Shown: positions 1 to 8,267, counted from the stretch's first letter. The stretch is DNA of 35,112 nt from Bacillota bacterium (GCA_023410675.1 JAEYPM010000036.1:1-35112), one strand, 5' to 3'. Notes: generated by a model from the letters alone, not told the origin. Numbers and translations: made by a program.

Positions 1-498
1 ACCATCTAATCCTTCTTTAGCCATTAGATAAGCTGCATGGTCAAGAACTGTTGCATTCGCATATATATCTTCTTTAGTCCCTCCATCTTTACTTTTACCC
101 CAGTACTTATCACCTACCACAGCAGCCTTGTGTTGCTTATTTGGATCTGAAAAAGATCTTGTCAATATTGAAACCCCATCTTTATCTTTAATATACGCAA
201 AGCCTTCACCTATAGCATCATTTTGTATCAAATCACCTTCAATTAAATTTCCTATAATATCAGCATATGCCTCATTTAGTGCACAAGCCTCATACATTGC
301 CTTCGTATAGTAAATATAAGCATGTGTATATTCATGACCTAATATATCAACTGATGATGCAATATATGGAGACCTTGGATCCTTTGATTTCGGATATATA
401 CATATTGATTCTAAATCCGATTTCCAAAGTGCATTATCAGATGTTTCCGTAAAGCCTTCAAAATATCTAAGGCATATATTTACTTCAGGTTGTTTTTT
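1..498 (-). pseudogene. Thermolysin-like (M4) metallopeptidase catalytic segment, no start codon, runs off the window
   Basis: Seen: the frame is open from the window edge to about 552 and encodes a zinc-peptidase signature, HEYTH (322-336), followed by NEAYAD (259-276). This is the HExxH plus downstream Glu layout of M4 peptidases. It is preceded by a TSDNALW stretch like the DNAxW segment of thermolysin and followed by DHAAYLMAKEG like the helix near the M4 catalytic histidine. No start codon exists in this frame. Upstream on the same strand, in the 0 frame relative to it, is the signal peptide and start of a VWA domain that ends at 480. The two can be joined only by a -1 shift. The N-terminal M4 subdomain is missing, so an internal deletion or frame-disrupting mutation is likely. 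The right boundary is arbitrary (the slip site). Gene continues left of the window. Confidence 0.6.
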
Positions 499-653
499 AT
501 CCCCTGCATTTTCCCTTCCATAGAAAGCGTTGTGTCTAAAACAAATACTAAATCAATTTCTTTTGGCTGCTCTTCATTAGCCAATATCCTAACAGAAAAC
601 AGTGACATAATCAGTGCTATTGTTACAAATAATGACAAAACTTTCTTTTTCAT
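480..653 (-). pseudogene. Secreted VWA-domain protein, N-terminal fragment (57 residues)
   Basis: Seen: ATG at 653 is preceded by GGAGA with a 7-base spacer, so it is preferred over an upstream in-frame ATG at 677. The product begins MKKK, has a hydrophobic stretch and an ILANEE cleavage-like region (a secretory signal peptide). It then reads DLVFVLDTTLSMEGKMQGIKNN, which matches the first strand and the DxTxS metal-site start of von Willebrand factor A domains. The reading stops at TAA (480-482), about 45 residues into what is normally a domain of about 170 residues. The rest of the VWA domain is absent. The -1 frame continues as an M4 peptidase. Inferred: remnant of a deleted gene, or the 5' part of a frameshifted gene. 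Confidence 0.55.
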
Positions 654-758
654 TGTATCTTCTCCAATCTTTAACATTTTACACTCATAATATCATTTCA
701 TCAGGTACTTGTAAATATATTCAATTAATATCTAATCTTTTGTATTTATTGATCAAAT

Positions 759-812
759 AAAAGGAGCATCGCTCTATAACCCAAAATAGTTATAAAGTGA
801 TACTCCCTTTTT
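759..812 (-). terminator. Intrinsic terminator between EamA gene and VWA/M4 locus
   Basis: Long imperfect inverted repeat: AAAAGGAGCATCGCTCTATAAC against GTTATAAAGTGATACTCCCTTTT, with a loop of about 9 bases and T-rich flanks on both sides. It lies downstream of the leftward gene ending at 876. The symmetric A and T runs could let it work in either direction. Confidence 0.7.
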
Positions 813-875
813 ATTTCTAATTTCATAAGTCATTATTATTTTTTACTTATTTTATAATACTATAGAATAAACCTC

Positions 876-1766
876 TCAATTAGTCTTAGTTTTATTTGAA
901 CCTCTATATTCTGCCAGAAGAACTCCTAAGAAGATGAGGCTACATCCTATGATCATATTCAGTGTAAGGATTTCCTTTAAAAGGATCACACCAAATATTG
1001 CTGCAAATACAGACTCCAAACACATGATGACAGAAGCACGTTCTGGGGAAGTATATTTTTGTCCAATGGCTTGAAGTGAAAATGCTAAAAATGTGCTAAA
1101 AAACCCTAAGTATAGTAATGCTCCCAGTACATCTAATGTCAGGGTATTGGGTGGTGTTTCAAATAAAGCAGCTCCTACAAAAGAAAAGCCTGCTGCAGAA
1201 GCCAATTGAAATGCTGTTAATCTTAGTGGATCTACCTTTTTAGCATAGTGCCCAAGGGCTACAATTTGGCCTGCAAAACAAACGGCACAAAGTATGGCTA
1301 AAATGTCTCCTTTTTGAAAACCTTCTAGTGTTCCTCCGTTTAAATTAAGTATAGCAATTCCCAAAAGAGCTAAAATACTTGATAAGATGTTTTTTATAGA
1401 AAGTTTTCCTTTATAGATTATAAAAGCTAAAAAAGGTACTATAATCACATTAAGTGCTGTTAAAAAAGCTAGCTTTCCAACAGGTACATCTTTTGCTGCT
1501 ATTGTCTGCAAAAGGGTTCCTAAAAATAAAAAGGTTCCTGTTATGATGCCTGCTAATAAGTCCTTTTTGGTAAATCCTTTAATACTTTTAAAAAATATCA
1601 TTATGAGTAAAAATGCAGCTATTGCAAATCTTATGCTTGTCATATAAAGTGGAGGGACTTTATCAACTGCAACGCGAACACCTATAAATCCCCCACCCCA
1701 AAGTAAAGCAACGATGAGTAGCAGTATATCTGCTACCCATGTTGGCATATTATTTTTATTTATCAT
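876..1766 (-). CDS. EamA/DMT-family transporter (10-TM metabolite exporter)
   Basis: The product of about 296 residues is almost entirely hydrophobic helices in two repeats of about five, typical of EamA (drug/metabolite transporter) proteins. Repeat 1 starts DILLLIVALLWGGGFIGVRVAV, and repeat 2 ends with the conserved RASVIMCLESVFAAIFGVILL pattern. Start: an ATG at 1778 has no ribosome binding site. The ATG at 1766 (MINKNN) follows GAGGAG with a short 4-base gap and is preferred. It lies 96 bases after the HbpS-like gene. It could be the last gene of the sugar operon or have its own promoter: a TATAAT reads leftward at 1807-1812 but without a good -35. Substrate unknown; such carriers export amino acids, sugars or other metabolites. 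Confidence 0.85.
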   Translation of the reverse strand: MINKNNMPTWVADILLLIVALLWGGGFIGVRVAVDKVPPLYMTSIRFAIAAFLLIMIFFKSIKGFTKKDLLAGIITGTFLFLGTLLQTIAAKDVPVGKLAFLTALNVIIVPFLAFIIYKGKLSIKNILSSILALLGIAILNLNGGTLEGFQKGDILAILCAVCFAGQIVALGHYAKKVDPLRLTAFQLASAAGFSFVGAALFETPPNTLTLDVLGALLYLGFFSTFLAFSLQAIGQKYTSPERASVIMCLESVFAAIFGVILLKEILTLNMIIGCSLIFLGVLLAEYRGSNKTKTN

Positions 1767-1862
1767 ATTTCTCCTCATTGGCTTGTCTGTTTTATTGTCA
1801 TAGACGATTATACTTACTTACTAACTTACTTGATGTCTCCATTCAAGCCGCTAACATTTTTG

Positions 1863-2330
1863 TTATAGTGTCACATTCAGATAATCTTTTAGGGCACTAA
1901 TAATCACTTCATGATCCTTTAAATGCGGAAGTCCTGATACTCCAATAAAACCTACTACACTACTGCCCTTGATACGTATTGGAAACCCTCCTCCAAAAGC
2001 TGCATAATCTTTAGGATCAAGACGCCAATCTTCTAGTGTTTCTCCTTTTTCTTCCATCTCAGCAAAGGCATTTAAAGAACTCATTTGTCTTGTGTAAACC
2101 ATGTTGCGTTTCCACCTTAACCACATTTCATTATATAAATTTGTTCCATCAAGATAATACCTAAATACGATTAAATCATTAAGTGCAATTTCTATAGCTA
2201 CTGGTGCAGCTTGCATAGACCCATACTTAATTAGTTTCATTCCTAAGTCAAAGGCATCCTGATGGGAAAAATGATCAAACTGAAGCTTCTCTTCTTCCAA
2301 AATGCACTGTTGTAATAAAGTTAAACTCAT
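1863..2330 (-). CDS. HbpS/UPF0303 (haem-degrading-like) family protein
   Basis: 155 residues, full length for the UPF0303/HbpS-like family (Pfam haem-degrading domain, GlcG/HbpS). Recognisable segments are the SHQDAFDLG helix, VAIEIALNDLIVFRYYLDGT, and the AAFGGGFPIRIKGSSVVGFIGVSGLPHLKDHEVI glycine-rich end typical of the fold. The ATG overlaps the previous gene's stop (ATGA, 2327-2330), and the ribosome binding site AAGGAG lies inside that gene, so translation is coupled. Proteins of this fold recur in sugar and diol operons beside oxidoreductases. Some bind haem or cobalamin, but the role here is not known. Neighbours suggest an accessory role in the oxidation/isomerisation pathway. Confidence 0.8.
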   Translation of the reverse strand: MSLTLLQQCILEEEKLQFDHFSHQDAFDLGMKLIKYGSMQAAPVAIEIALNDLIVFRYYLDGTNLYNEMWLRWKRNMVYTRQMSSLNAFAEMEEKGETLEDWRLDPKDYAAFGGGFPIRIKGSSVVGFIGVSGLPHLKDHEVIISALKDYLNVTL

Positions 2331-3391
2331 ATTGCCATCTCCTTAACTGTCTCTTTATTGATTTCTTGAACATTATGGCAACTCATTTGATTTTTTATGC
2401 ATGCATCGGCTTTAAATGCTAACTCAAAGCTATTATAAACCTCCTCTATAGTTGGGGTTGCTTCATGTCCTTTTTCAATCATATCGATTAAATAATCAAA
2501 TTGCAAGTCTGTTGGTTTACGTTCACACTTTATGTTGATAATCTCATAAGTTTTTTCAGGATATTGATAGTATTCAAGCAAATCACCTTCTTCACTATGG
2601 GATGTGCGATCTTTTTCAAATACTAGGCGTATACGCCCTTTAGGTCCAACAAATTCTTTGAGATTATCCGATGACATAGTATTGCTCCATCCCGCCTCAT
2701 AGTAACCAATAGAACCATCTTCAAGCTGCATAGTCATAAGACCATAATTGTATTTATCTATTGGTATATCCTTTTCTGTTCTTAGTCCAATAGCCTGAAC
2801 CTTATTAATTTTTGATTCAGTAAACCACTGCACAATATCAATATAGTGAACACCGCAATCTATAAGTGGTGAAGTTTCAGCAATAAGCTGGCGATACTTT
2901 TCCCAGTTCATAGTATGATGATTTTGCACCATTCTTACTATAATAGGAAAACCAATGGCACCACTACGTATCATTCTTGCAGCTGTTTGATAGGTTTTGT
3001 TATGTCTTAAGATATGGCCAATAAGAACTTTACATTCTGGATGTTTCTTCACTAGAGCTACAAATTCCTTACCTTCCTCTAAAGAGGCAGTGATAGGTTT
3101 TTCACAGATAACATGTTTTTTATGCTTTATGCATTCTTTTAAAATTGCTAAATGAGTGGACGGATAAGTACTAATAATGACGATATCCACATCCTCTGCC
3201 TGAGTACACATATGATAATCTTTTGTAATCTTTTTTACTCCATATTTTTTCTGAAACATTCTAGCTCTTTCAAGGTCTAAATCACAAGCATAGGTAACAG
3301 ACACATTGTCTTTATAATAAATATGATCCATATGGGCCTGACCCATATGCCCACACCCAATAATAGCTACCCTATATGCTTTGGTTTTCAT
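2327..3391 (-). CDS. Gfo/Idh/MocA-family NAD(P)-dependent oxidoreductase (copy B)
   Basis: 354 residues. The N-terminal Rossmann domain has a GCGHMG dinucleotide loop (residues about 12-17). The EKPIT motif carries the family's conserved lysine, and the C-terminal alpha/beta domain has IDCGVHYIDIVQW with the conserved Asp/His region. Family members oxidise or reduce hydroxyls of sugars, cyclitols or their derivatives. The start ATG follows AGGAGGAG with a 7-base spacer and overlaps the upstream gene by four bases (ATGA), as does its stop with the HbpS-like gene. The three genes are therefore translationally coupled. Two different Gfo/Idh/MocA proteins side by side suggest sequential or reverse redox steps on one substrate. 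The substrate cannot be read from sequence. Confidence 0.9.
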   Translation of the reverse strand: MKTKAYRVAIIGCGHMGQAHMDHIYYKDNVSVTYACDLDLERARMFQKKYGVKKITKDYHMCTQAEDVDIVIISTYPSTHLAILKECIKHKKHVICEKPITASLEEGKEFVALVKKHPECKVLIGHILRHNKTYQTAARMIRSGAIGFPIIVRMVQNHHTMNWEKYRQLIAETSPLIDCGVHYIDIVQWFTESKINKVQAIGLRTEKDIPIDKYNYGLMTMQLEDGSIGYYEAGWSNTMSSDNLKEFVGPKGRIRLVFEKDRTSHSEEGDLLEYYQYPEKTYEIINIKCERKPTDLQFDYLIDMIEKGHEATPTIEEVYNSFELAFKADACIKNQMSCHNVQEINKETVKEMAI

Positions 3392-4401
3392 TTTTTCGCT
3401 CCTCCTGAAAGCTCTATTTCCTTAAGAGATAGCATTGCTGATTTGACCCCTTCACTTAAAGGAGCAATCTCTAGAGCTTCATTGTTATTTAGTTTTCTAA
3501 TAAAGTACTCAAGTTCATTATAATAGCCACCAAGAGAAGAAAGGTTCCCACCTATATCATTTTCTGCTTCAAATTCTTTTTCAAGAGAAGCTGCAAAAGG
3601 CTCTCCATCTACAGGATAAACCATTAAACTAGGAATGTTATTTGAATCAAATGCAGCTGTTGCTTTTTCCATTTTCACTCTATAGGCCATTGTAAATGGG
3701 AATTTATCTGGATAGTCCCAGCATGCTTCAGCTACTACTGCTGCGTTTCCATATTGGTAAGTTGCAAAAATCTGCTGAATAACGCCCTCACCATCTCTTG
3801 CTGCTACTGCTTTAACTTCGTCTGGTTCTCCCATGATATAACGGATATAATCTACATCGTGGACATGCATATCCAGTGCTACAGTTCCACCTTGCTCAAC
3901 ATTAATTAGCCAGTTATTCCATGCCCAGTTTGGCTTATTGCTTAAACGAGTAAATACACCAGATAAAACCTTTCCATAAGTATTCTTGTCAATAGCTTCT
4001 TTAAGCCATTTGTATTCACTCCATGAACGGATACATTGTCCCACCATAACTTTAGCCTGTGTATCCTGCTGGGTTTTTAATAAAAGTTCTGCATCTTCTT
4101 TTGAGCCGCATACAGGTTTTTCAAGAAATACTGCTCTGCCCTTTTTCATGGCAGCCACTGCATGCTCTGTATGTAAATGAGTTGGAAGACAAATATCAAT
4201 AATATCTACATCTGCCTGTTCAATAAGTTCAAGTCCTGTTTTATAAATAGTTGCACCCGTTTTGTCTGCTACAGCATTTGCCTTTTCTTCTCTTACATCT
4301 GCAACTGCTGTAATCTTAACATCCATATGAGACAATGCATCATAGCAAGCCATATGCATGCCACCCATAAAGCCTGCACCAACTAATCCAATCTTCATCA
4401 T
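3388..4401 (-). CDS. Gfo/Idh/MocA-family NAD(P)-dependent oxidoreductase (copy A)
   Basis: About 337 residues. The Rossmann loop GAGFMGG follows the first strand, EKPVCGS carries the conserved lysine, and LDMHVHDVDYIRYIMG carries the catalytic Asp/His region of the family. Start: an ATG at 4410 abuts GAGAGG with no spacer, whereas ATG at 4401 (MMKIGLVGAG) has a 9-base spacer and matches family N-termini. It lies 23 bases after the isomerase and overlaps the next oxidoreductase by four bases. It resembles inositol 2-dehydrogenase-like proteins only in general terms; no specific substrate is claimed. It probably works in the same pathway as the adjacent TIM-barrel isomerase. Confidence 0.9.
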   Translation of the reverse strand: MMKIGLVGAGFMGGMHMACYDALSHMDVKITAVADVREEKANAVADKTGATIYKTGLELIEQADVDIIDICLPTHLHTEHAVAAMKKGRAVFLEKPVCGSKEDAELLLKTQQDTQAKVMVGQCIRSWSEYKWLKEAIDKNTYGKVLSGVFTRLSNKPNWAWNNWLINVEQGGTVALDMHVHDVDYIRYIMGEPDEVKAVAARDGEGVIQQIFATYQYGNAAVVAEACWDYPDKFPFTMAYRVKMEKATAAFDSNNIPSLMVYPVDGEPFAASLEKEFEAENDIGGNLSSLGGYYNELEYFIRKLNNNEALEIAPLSEGVKSAMLSLKEIELSGGAKK

Positions 4402-4424
4402 AACCGTCATCCTCTCTTATGTTA

Positions 4425-5264
4425 TTATTTTTGAGCCAATATCCTATCCATAGAAGCAGAAGTATTAAATAAAATTTGATCTGCATAATGTGTGTATGGT
4501 GGAAGCATTTCTGCTGTGCACCAGCCATCATAACCTATATTATTAAAGGCCTTTGTAACAGCTGGCCAATTAACATCTCCTGAAAGAAGATCTACAAAAC
4601 CACAAAGTCCTCCAGCTTCTCTTCTATAATCTTTAAAATGTACCTTCTTAATACGTTTTCCAAGTATCTCAATCCAGTGCTCAGGATAGCCATTTACAAG
4701 GACGTTGCCTACATCAAAATATGATCCTACAAATGGACTATCTATTTTATCTATAAAGTCTCTCATTTCTAGTGGGGATACTAAAAATTTATTCCATACA
4801 TTTTCTATGCCAATATGTACTTCTAATTCTTCTGCAACTGTTTTTAGATCTTTGAATGCTTCTAATACTCTATCATAAGCTATATCATAACGAATGGCTT
4901 CCCTATTTGGTATAAAATCTACACCAACTGCCCCTGGCACAATCAAAACAGAATCTGCACCTAACGCCTTTGCTACATGTAACAATCTTACAGCAACTGT
5001 ATAGGCCTTTTCTCTTTCCTTTTCATCGTTTGAAGTAAAGGAATAATCCCAAAACAAACCTGTTGCTACGCTATGAATAGCTATTTGCTTTTCATCTGCA
5101 AATGCTTTTATTTCCTTTAAGCTATCCTCTGTGCAATCTAGACCTAATTCTCCTGTTTCTGTCAGTGCAAGTTCGATTCCTTCAAACCCTGCCTCCTTTG
5201 CAAGTTTAATACATTTTTTTGAATCCTGGTCTACAAACGACCATATACTAATTGCTTTCTTCAT
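4425..5264 (-). CDS. Sugar phosphate isomerase/epimerase (AP-endonuclease-2 TIM barrel)
   Basis: About 279 residues with the metal-site pattern of the xylose-isomerase-like TIM barrel family (IolE/IolI, D-tagatose 3-epimerase type): Glu in IGIENVWNKF, Asp in GSYFDVGN, His in VHFKD and Glu in CTAEM. These four residues normally hold one divalent metal, which shifts a carbonyl or inverts a hydroxyl. Start chosen at ATG 5264 (MKKAISIW) because GAGGTG lies 6 bases upstream; upstream in-frame extension lacks a site. First gene of a leftward operon, followed by two Gfo/Idh/MocA oxidoreductases, and transcribed divergently from an AraC regulator. This pairing of isomerase with Gfo/Idh/MocA proteins is also seen in inositol and 3-keto-sugar pathways. 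Exact substrate unknown. Confidence 0.88.
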   Translation of the reverse strand: MKKAISIWSFVDQDSKKCIKLAKEAGFEGIELALTETGELGLDCTEDSLKEIKAFADEKQIAIHSVATGLFWDYSFTSNDEKEREKAYTVAVRLLHVAKALGADSVLIVPGAVGVDFIPNREAIRYDIAYDRVLEAFKDLKTVAEELEVHIGIENVWNKFLVSPLEMRDFIDKIDSPFVGSYFDVGNVLVNGYPEHWIEILGKRIKKVHFKDYRREAGGLCGFVDLLSGDVNWPAVTKAFNNIGYDGWCTAEMLPPYTHYADQILFNTSASMDRILAQK

Positions 5265-5321
5265 ATGCTGCACCTCACTTTTAGTTATAATTGTCAAATT
5301 TACATAAAGATAAGCTCATAT

Positions 5322-5392
5322 GAATCCACAAAGTATAACTGAAAGTTCATAGTGTGGATTCTATATACACATTTAGTTTTTAAAGATATAAT
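5322..5392. promoter_or_regulatory. Divergent promoter region with 9-bp inverted repeat between AraC gene and isomerase operon
   Basis: Seen: GAATCCACA (5322-5330) and TGTGGATTC (5353-5361) are perfect inverted copies, 31 bp apart centre to centre (three helical turns). For the leftward operon a TATACT -10 (5332-5337) lies between the arms, and its -35 position (about 5355-5360) coincides with the right arm and is a poor match to consensus, as at activator-dependent promoters. For the rightward araC-type gene, TATACA (5364-5369), 17 bases and TATAAT (5387-5392) form a promoter just beyond the right arm. Inferred: binding site of the AraC protein encoded next to it, controlling both directions. 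Confidence 0.55.
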
Positions 5393-5485
5393 AGTTATAG
5401 CTTTATTATATTGCTTGATTTTTGATAATTCCTTATATAAAAGGATAAACATTTTATATTATCAGCTACTTAAGGGGATATCATT

Positions 5486-6367
5486 ATGACATACTACCAA
5501 AAACACAAGTTAAAAGAAGTTATTCATATCAGCCATATTGTTAATATCGTTTACTATAAATTTTCCAAAAACTTTCTATATGAGGGAGAATCTCATGATT
5601 TTTGGGAGTTCGTCTATATAGATAAGGGAGAACTCATTATTACTGCTGGAAACGTCCAGTATCTTTTAAAGGCAGGCGAACTTGCCTTTCATAAACCTAA
5701 TGAATTTCATAGCCTTAAAGGAAATGGTACAACTGCTGCTAATGTTATTGTTGCTTCTTTTGTATGCAATAGCCCCTGTATGCATTTTTTTGAGCATAAA
5801 ATATTATTTCTTGATGATTTTGAGAAAAACTGTCTATCCTTAGCTATTTCTGAGTCTGAAAACATCTATAAACCTATGGAAATTAGTCCACCAGTCATCC
5901 ATATGCAAAGACAAAAAGATGCTCCTTTTGGCGGTGAGCAGCTTATTAAAAGCTCACTAGAGCAAATGCTGATTCATATTTTTCGTCGCCAAGATAGTAT
6001 TCATATTCGCCAGCGTACTATTTCTTCAAACCAGAAGCAAAGTTATCAGCAAATTACCAAAAGTATCAAAGAATTATTAGAAAGCCATCTCTTTGAAAAA
6101 GTAACTTTAGAATTTATAAGTAATGAGCTTAAGGTCAGCGTTTCTCAGCTGAAGAAAATATTTAAGAAAGAAACCGGTCAGGCCATTATGGCTTATTTCA
6201 CACAGCTAAAAATAGACGAGGCAAAAAGACTTATTCATGAAAGTACACTGAATTTTACCCAAATTGCCGAGAAGCTCGGTTATGAGAATATTTATTATTT
6301 TTCCAAGGTATTTAAAGAAAAAACAGGTATGACGTTAACAGAATATGCACTATCCATTAAACGCTAG
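5486..6367 (+). CDS. AraC-family transcriptional regulator with N-terminal cupin sensor
   Basis: 293 residues. Residues about 1-150 form a cupin-like sensor (SHDFWEFVYIDKGEL, then LLKAGELAFHKPNEFHSL, the two conserved cupin strands). Residues about 185-290 form two helix-turn-helix units (VTLEFISNELKVSVSQLKKIFKK and NFTQIAEKLGYENIYYFSKVFKEKTGMT), the classic AraC/XylS DNA-binding domain. AAGGGG lies 8 bases before the ATG. The gene is divergent from the isomerase/Gfo-Idh operon, and its last 18 bases overlap tail-to-tail with the second isomerase gene. It therefore sits exactly between the two sugar operons. Likely an effector-responsive activator of the leftward operon; the effector is probably the pathway sugar. 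Confidence 0.92.
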   Translation: MTYYQKHKLKEVIHISHIVNIVYYKFSKNFLYEGESHDFWEFVYIDKGELIITAGNVQYLLKAGELAFHKPNEFHSLKGNGTTAANVIVASFVCNSPCMHFFEHKILFLDDFEKNCLSLAISESENIYKPMEISPPVIHMQRQKDAPFGGEQLIKSSLEQMLIHIFRRQDSIHIRQRTISSNQKQSYQQITKSIKELLESHLFEKVTLEFISNELKVSVSQLKKIFKKETGQAIMAYFTQLKIDEAKRLIHESTLNFTQIAEKLGYENIYYFSKVFKEKTGMTLTEYALSIKR

Positions 6368-7210
6368 TTCTTCCTTTAAAATGCTGATGCACTGACTCAG
6401 CTCCTCAAGTGAACGCTCTCCAGTTTCTCTTTCAATAGTAATAAATCCCTTATAGCCTATTTCCTTTAGAGCCATAACCCATTTATGTATATTGACCATT
6501 CCAGCTCTAAAGGGAGTTTCTTCAAAATAGTCACTGAGCCGCAGATCTTCAATACCTCCTTCAGCAAAGTAGTCGTAAATCATCTTGGGATCTGCTTTTT
6601 TCTTCATAATGCCATCTTTTGCATGAGTATGAACGATATATTTTTTTAGGATATGAACCCCTAAAATTGGATCATCACCTGTTACCATGACTAAATTTGC
6701 AGGATCGTAATTCACACAAATATTAGGGCAATTTAGTGCCTGTAAAAAGTCATATAAGACACGAACTAACTCTGGTCCTGTCTCAATAGCAAGAAAAACG
6801 CCAAACTCATGGGCATACTCATTCAGTCTTTTGCATGCCTCTAAGAGTATCTTCCTTCTTGGATGATTTTCTTCTTTTGGAATTACCCCAACATGTGTTG
6901 TTAGAATCTGACAGTTTAATTCTTTAGCCCACTGCATCACCCGCACAGTTTTGCTTATTTTATCAGGATTGTCTTGTTCTCTTTCAAAGCCATGACCTCC
7001 TAAATCTGCACAAATTGCCGATATTTCTAAGTTGCTCGCTGCAATCCTTTTCCCTACTTCTATCTTCTGCGTGGTAGTTAACTGGTCACAGTCCAATGCT
7101 CCATTAACACCATAAAATTGAACACCTTCTGCTCCAATTTGAGCAGCCAGCATAATGGCTCTATCCACGTTTGCATGAAAAGACTCTAATATCACACCAA
7201 TTTTATTCAC
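6350..7210 (-). CDS. Second sugar phosphate isomerase/epimerase (TIM barrel), GTG start
   Basis: About 286 residues. Metal ligands of the xylose-isomerase-like family are visible: Glu in LAIETGPE, Asp in VNYDPANL, His in VHTHAKDG and Glu in ITIERETGE. Start: the longest frame would begin at 7252 inside the previous gene, but AAAGGAG followed by 7 bases and GTG at 7210 (GTG AAT AAA ATT GGT) gives a product starting MNKIGVILESF, which fits the first barrel strand. I chose GTG 7210, leaving 13 bases to the upstream gene. Last gene of the ten-gene operon. Its 3' end overlaps the convergent AraC gene by 18 bases with no terminator between them. It differs clearly from the isomerase at 4425-5264, so the two are unlikely to be redundant. 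Confidence 0.85.
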   Translation of the reverse strand: MNKIGVILESFHANVDRAIMLAAQIGAEGVQFYGVNGALDCDQLTTTQKIEVGKRIAASNLEISAICADLGGHGFEREQDNPDKISKTVRVMQWAKELNCQILTTHVGVIPKEENHPRRKILLEACKRLNEYAHEFGVFLAIETGPELVRVLYDFLQALNCPNICVNYDPANLVMVTGDDPILGVHILKKYIVHTHAKDGIMKKKADPKMIYDYFAEGGIEDLRLSDYFEETPFRAGMVNIHKWVMALKEIGYKGFITIERETGERSLEELSQCISILKEELAFNG

Positions 7211-7223
7211 AGCTATACTCCTT

Positions 7224-8267
7224 TTACGCATATAACTTAACAAAGGTTTCAAAAGAATGAGTGATACTTTCTTTAGGTTTTATTGTAATAGCACTTTTAT
7301 TGTTTATGGCATCAACAAGACAAGGGGGCGTTGATGACCATGGTTCTAAAGCCAAGGTATAGGCTCTTCCATAAAACGGATAGCCTTCCCCACCGCCAAA
7401 CATTTGCCAAACCCAGATATTTGGATAAATCTCTTTATCCCATTTCATTTCAAATCCAACATTTAATCGTTTGTTTTTCACTTCATAATATGGAGTTTCT
7501 AGATCATATAAAGCAAACTCCATATAAGTCTTACTTTCAGGTGAAGGCACTTTGCTTAGGTCTACTGTATTTCCTTCCTTTGCCTTTACTTTGGGCCATA
7601 CGCCTTCTGCATTGGGTGCAAGAGGGGATGTTGCCCCTAAATCTGCATCTATTGCTTTTACCTTTGGGGTTCCATCCAGTATAATTTCACAATGCTCGTC
7701 TAAAAAATTCCCGCCTAGAGCTGGATGTTGTCCCCAAGTAAACTGAATTTCTTCTAAACCTTCATTAATAACTGTTTCTTCAATATGTAGTGTTAATTCA
7801 TTTTCACTTAGGGTAAGGGTTTTTTCTAGGTAATAAGGTGTTCTTACTGTTCTTACAGAAAGTTTAATAGAAACCCTATTCACTTCATCACACAAAATCT
7901 CCATATCCCATGGCATTAAACTTACTTCTCCATGCATACCATAGTCTACTCCTTTATATTCACACCTTCTTCCGATATTTGGAAAAAGTTCTTGCCAACC
8001 CCCTTCATAGTAATCCATAAAATTTCCACTTTCCATTCCTACAGCAGCATGATAATTACTATTTCTTAACCCTTGATAAGATCGCCACATAAAATCAATA
8101 TCCTTTGGCTTGTACACAAACTCATAGATATCAGCACCTTTATCCAGCAAAACACTTACTCTAATTAGACTATTTTCTATAGAAACTGTTCTTATACCAC
8201 CTGCTACATACTCTTTAATTCTGCAACCATAGTTTCTATTGTAGCTACCTTGTAATATTGTGTTCAT
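7224..8267 (-). CDS. Aldose 1-epimerase-like protein (DUF4432, galactose mutarotase fold)
   Basis: 347 residues, predicted all-beta with the galactose-mutarotase-like supersandwich pattern. VSIENSLIRVSVLLDKGADIYEFVYKP resembles the N-terminal strands, GGWQELFPN and YGMHGEVSLMPW a substrate-side loop with His, and FTWGQHPALGGNFLD the second His region of DUF4432 proteins. The family is thought to act on sugar anomers or related carbohydrate derivatives; few members have been tested. ATG follows AAAGGAG with 8 bases. It lies between the third Gfo/Idh/MocA gene (21-base gap) and the second isomerase gene. The context suggests it presents the proper anomer or handles a keto-sugar intermediate. 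Confidence 0.82.
   Translation of the reverse strand: MNTILQGSYNRNYGCRIKEYVAGGIRTVSIENSLIRVSVLLDKGADIYEFVYKPKDIDFMWRSYQGLRNSNYHAAVGMESGNFMDYYEGGWQELFPNIGRRCEYKGVDYGMHGEVSLMPWDMEILCDEVNRVSIKLSVRTVRTPYYLEKTLTLSENELTLHIEETVINEGLEEIQFTWGQHPALGGNFLDEHCEIILDGTPKVKAIDADLGATSPLAPNAEGVWPKVKAKEGNTVDLSKVPSPESKTYMEFALYDLETPYYEVKNKRLNVGFEMKWDKEIYPNIWVWQMFGGGEGYPFYGRAYTLALEPWSSTPPCLVDAINNKSAITIKPKESITHSFETFVKLYA

Noticed and set aside
1813..1830. CTTA-type micro-repeats before the EamA gene
   Set aside because: Short, imperfect and easily explained by base composition; no regulatory meaning can be supported.
7331..7746. Two open frames (117 and 64 codons) opposite the DUF4432 gene
   Set aside because: Antisense to a well-supported gene, no start signal, no family resemblance.
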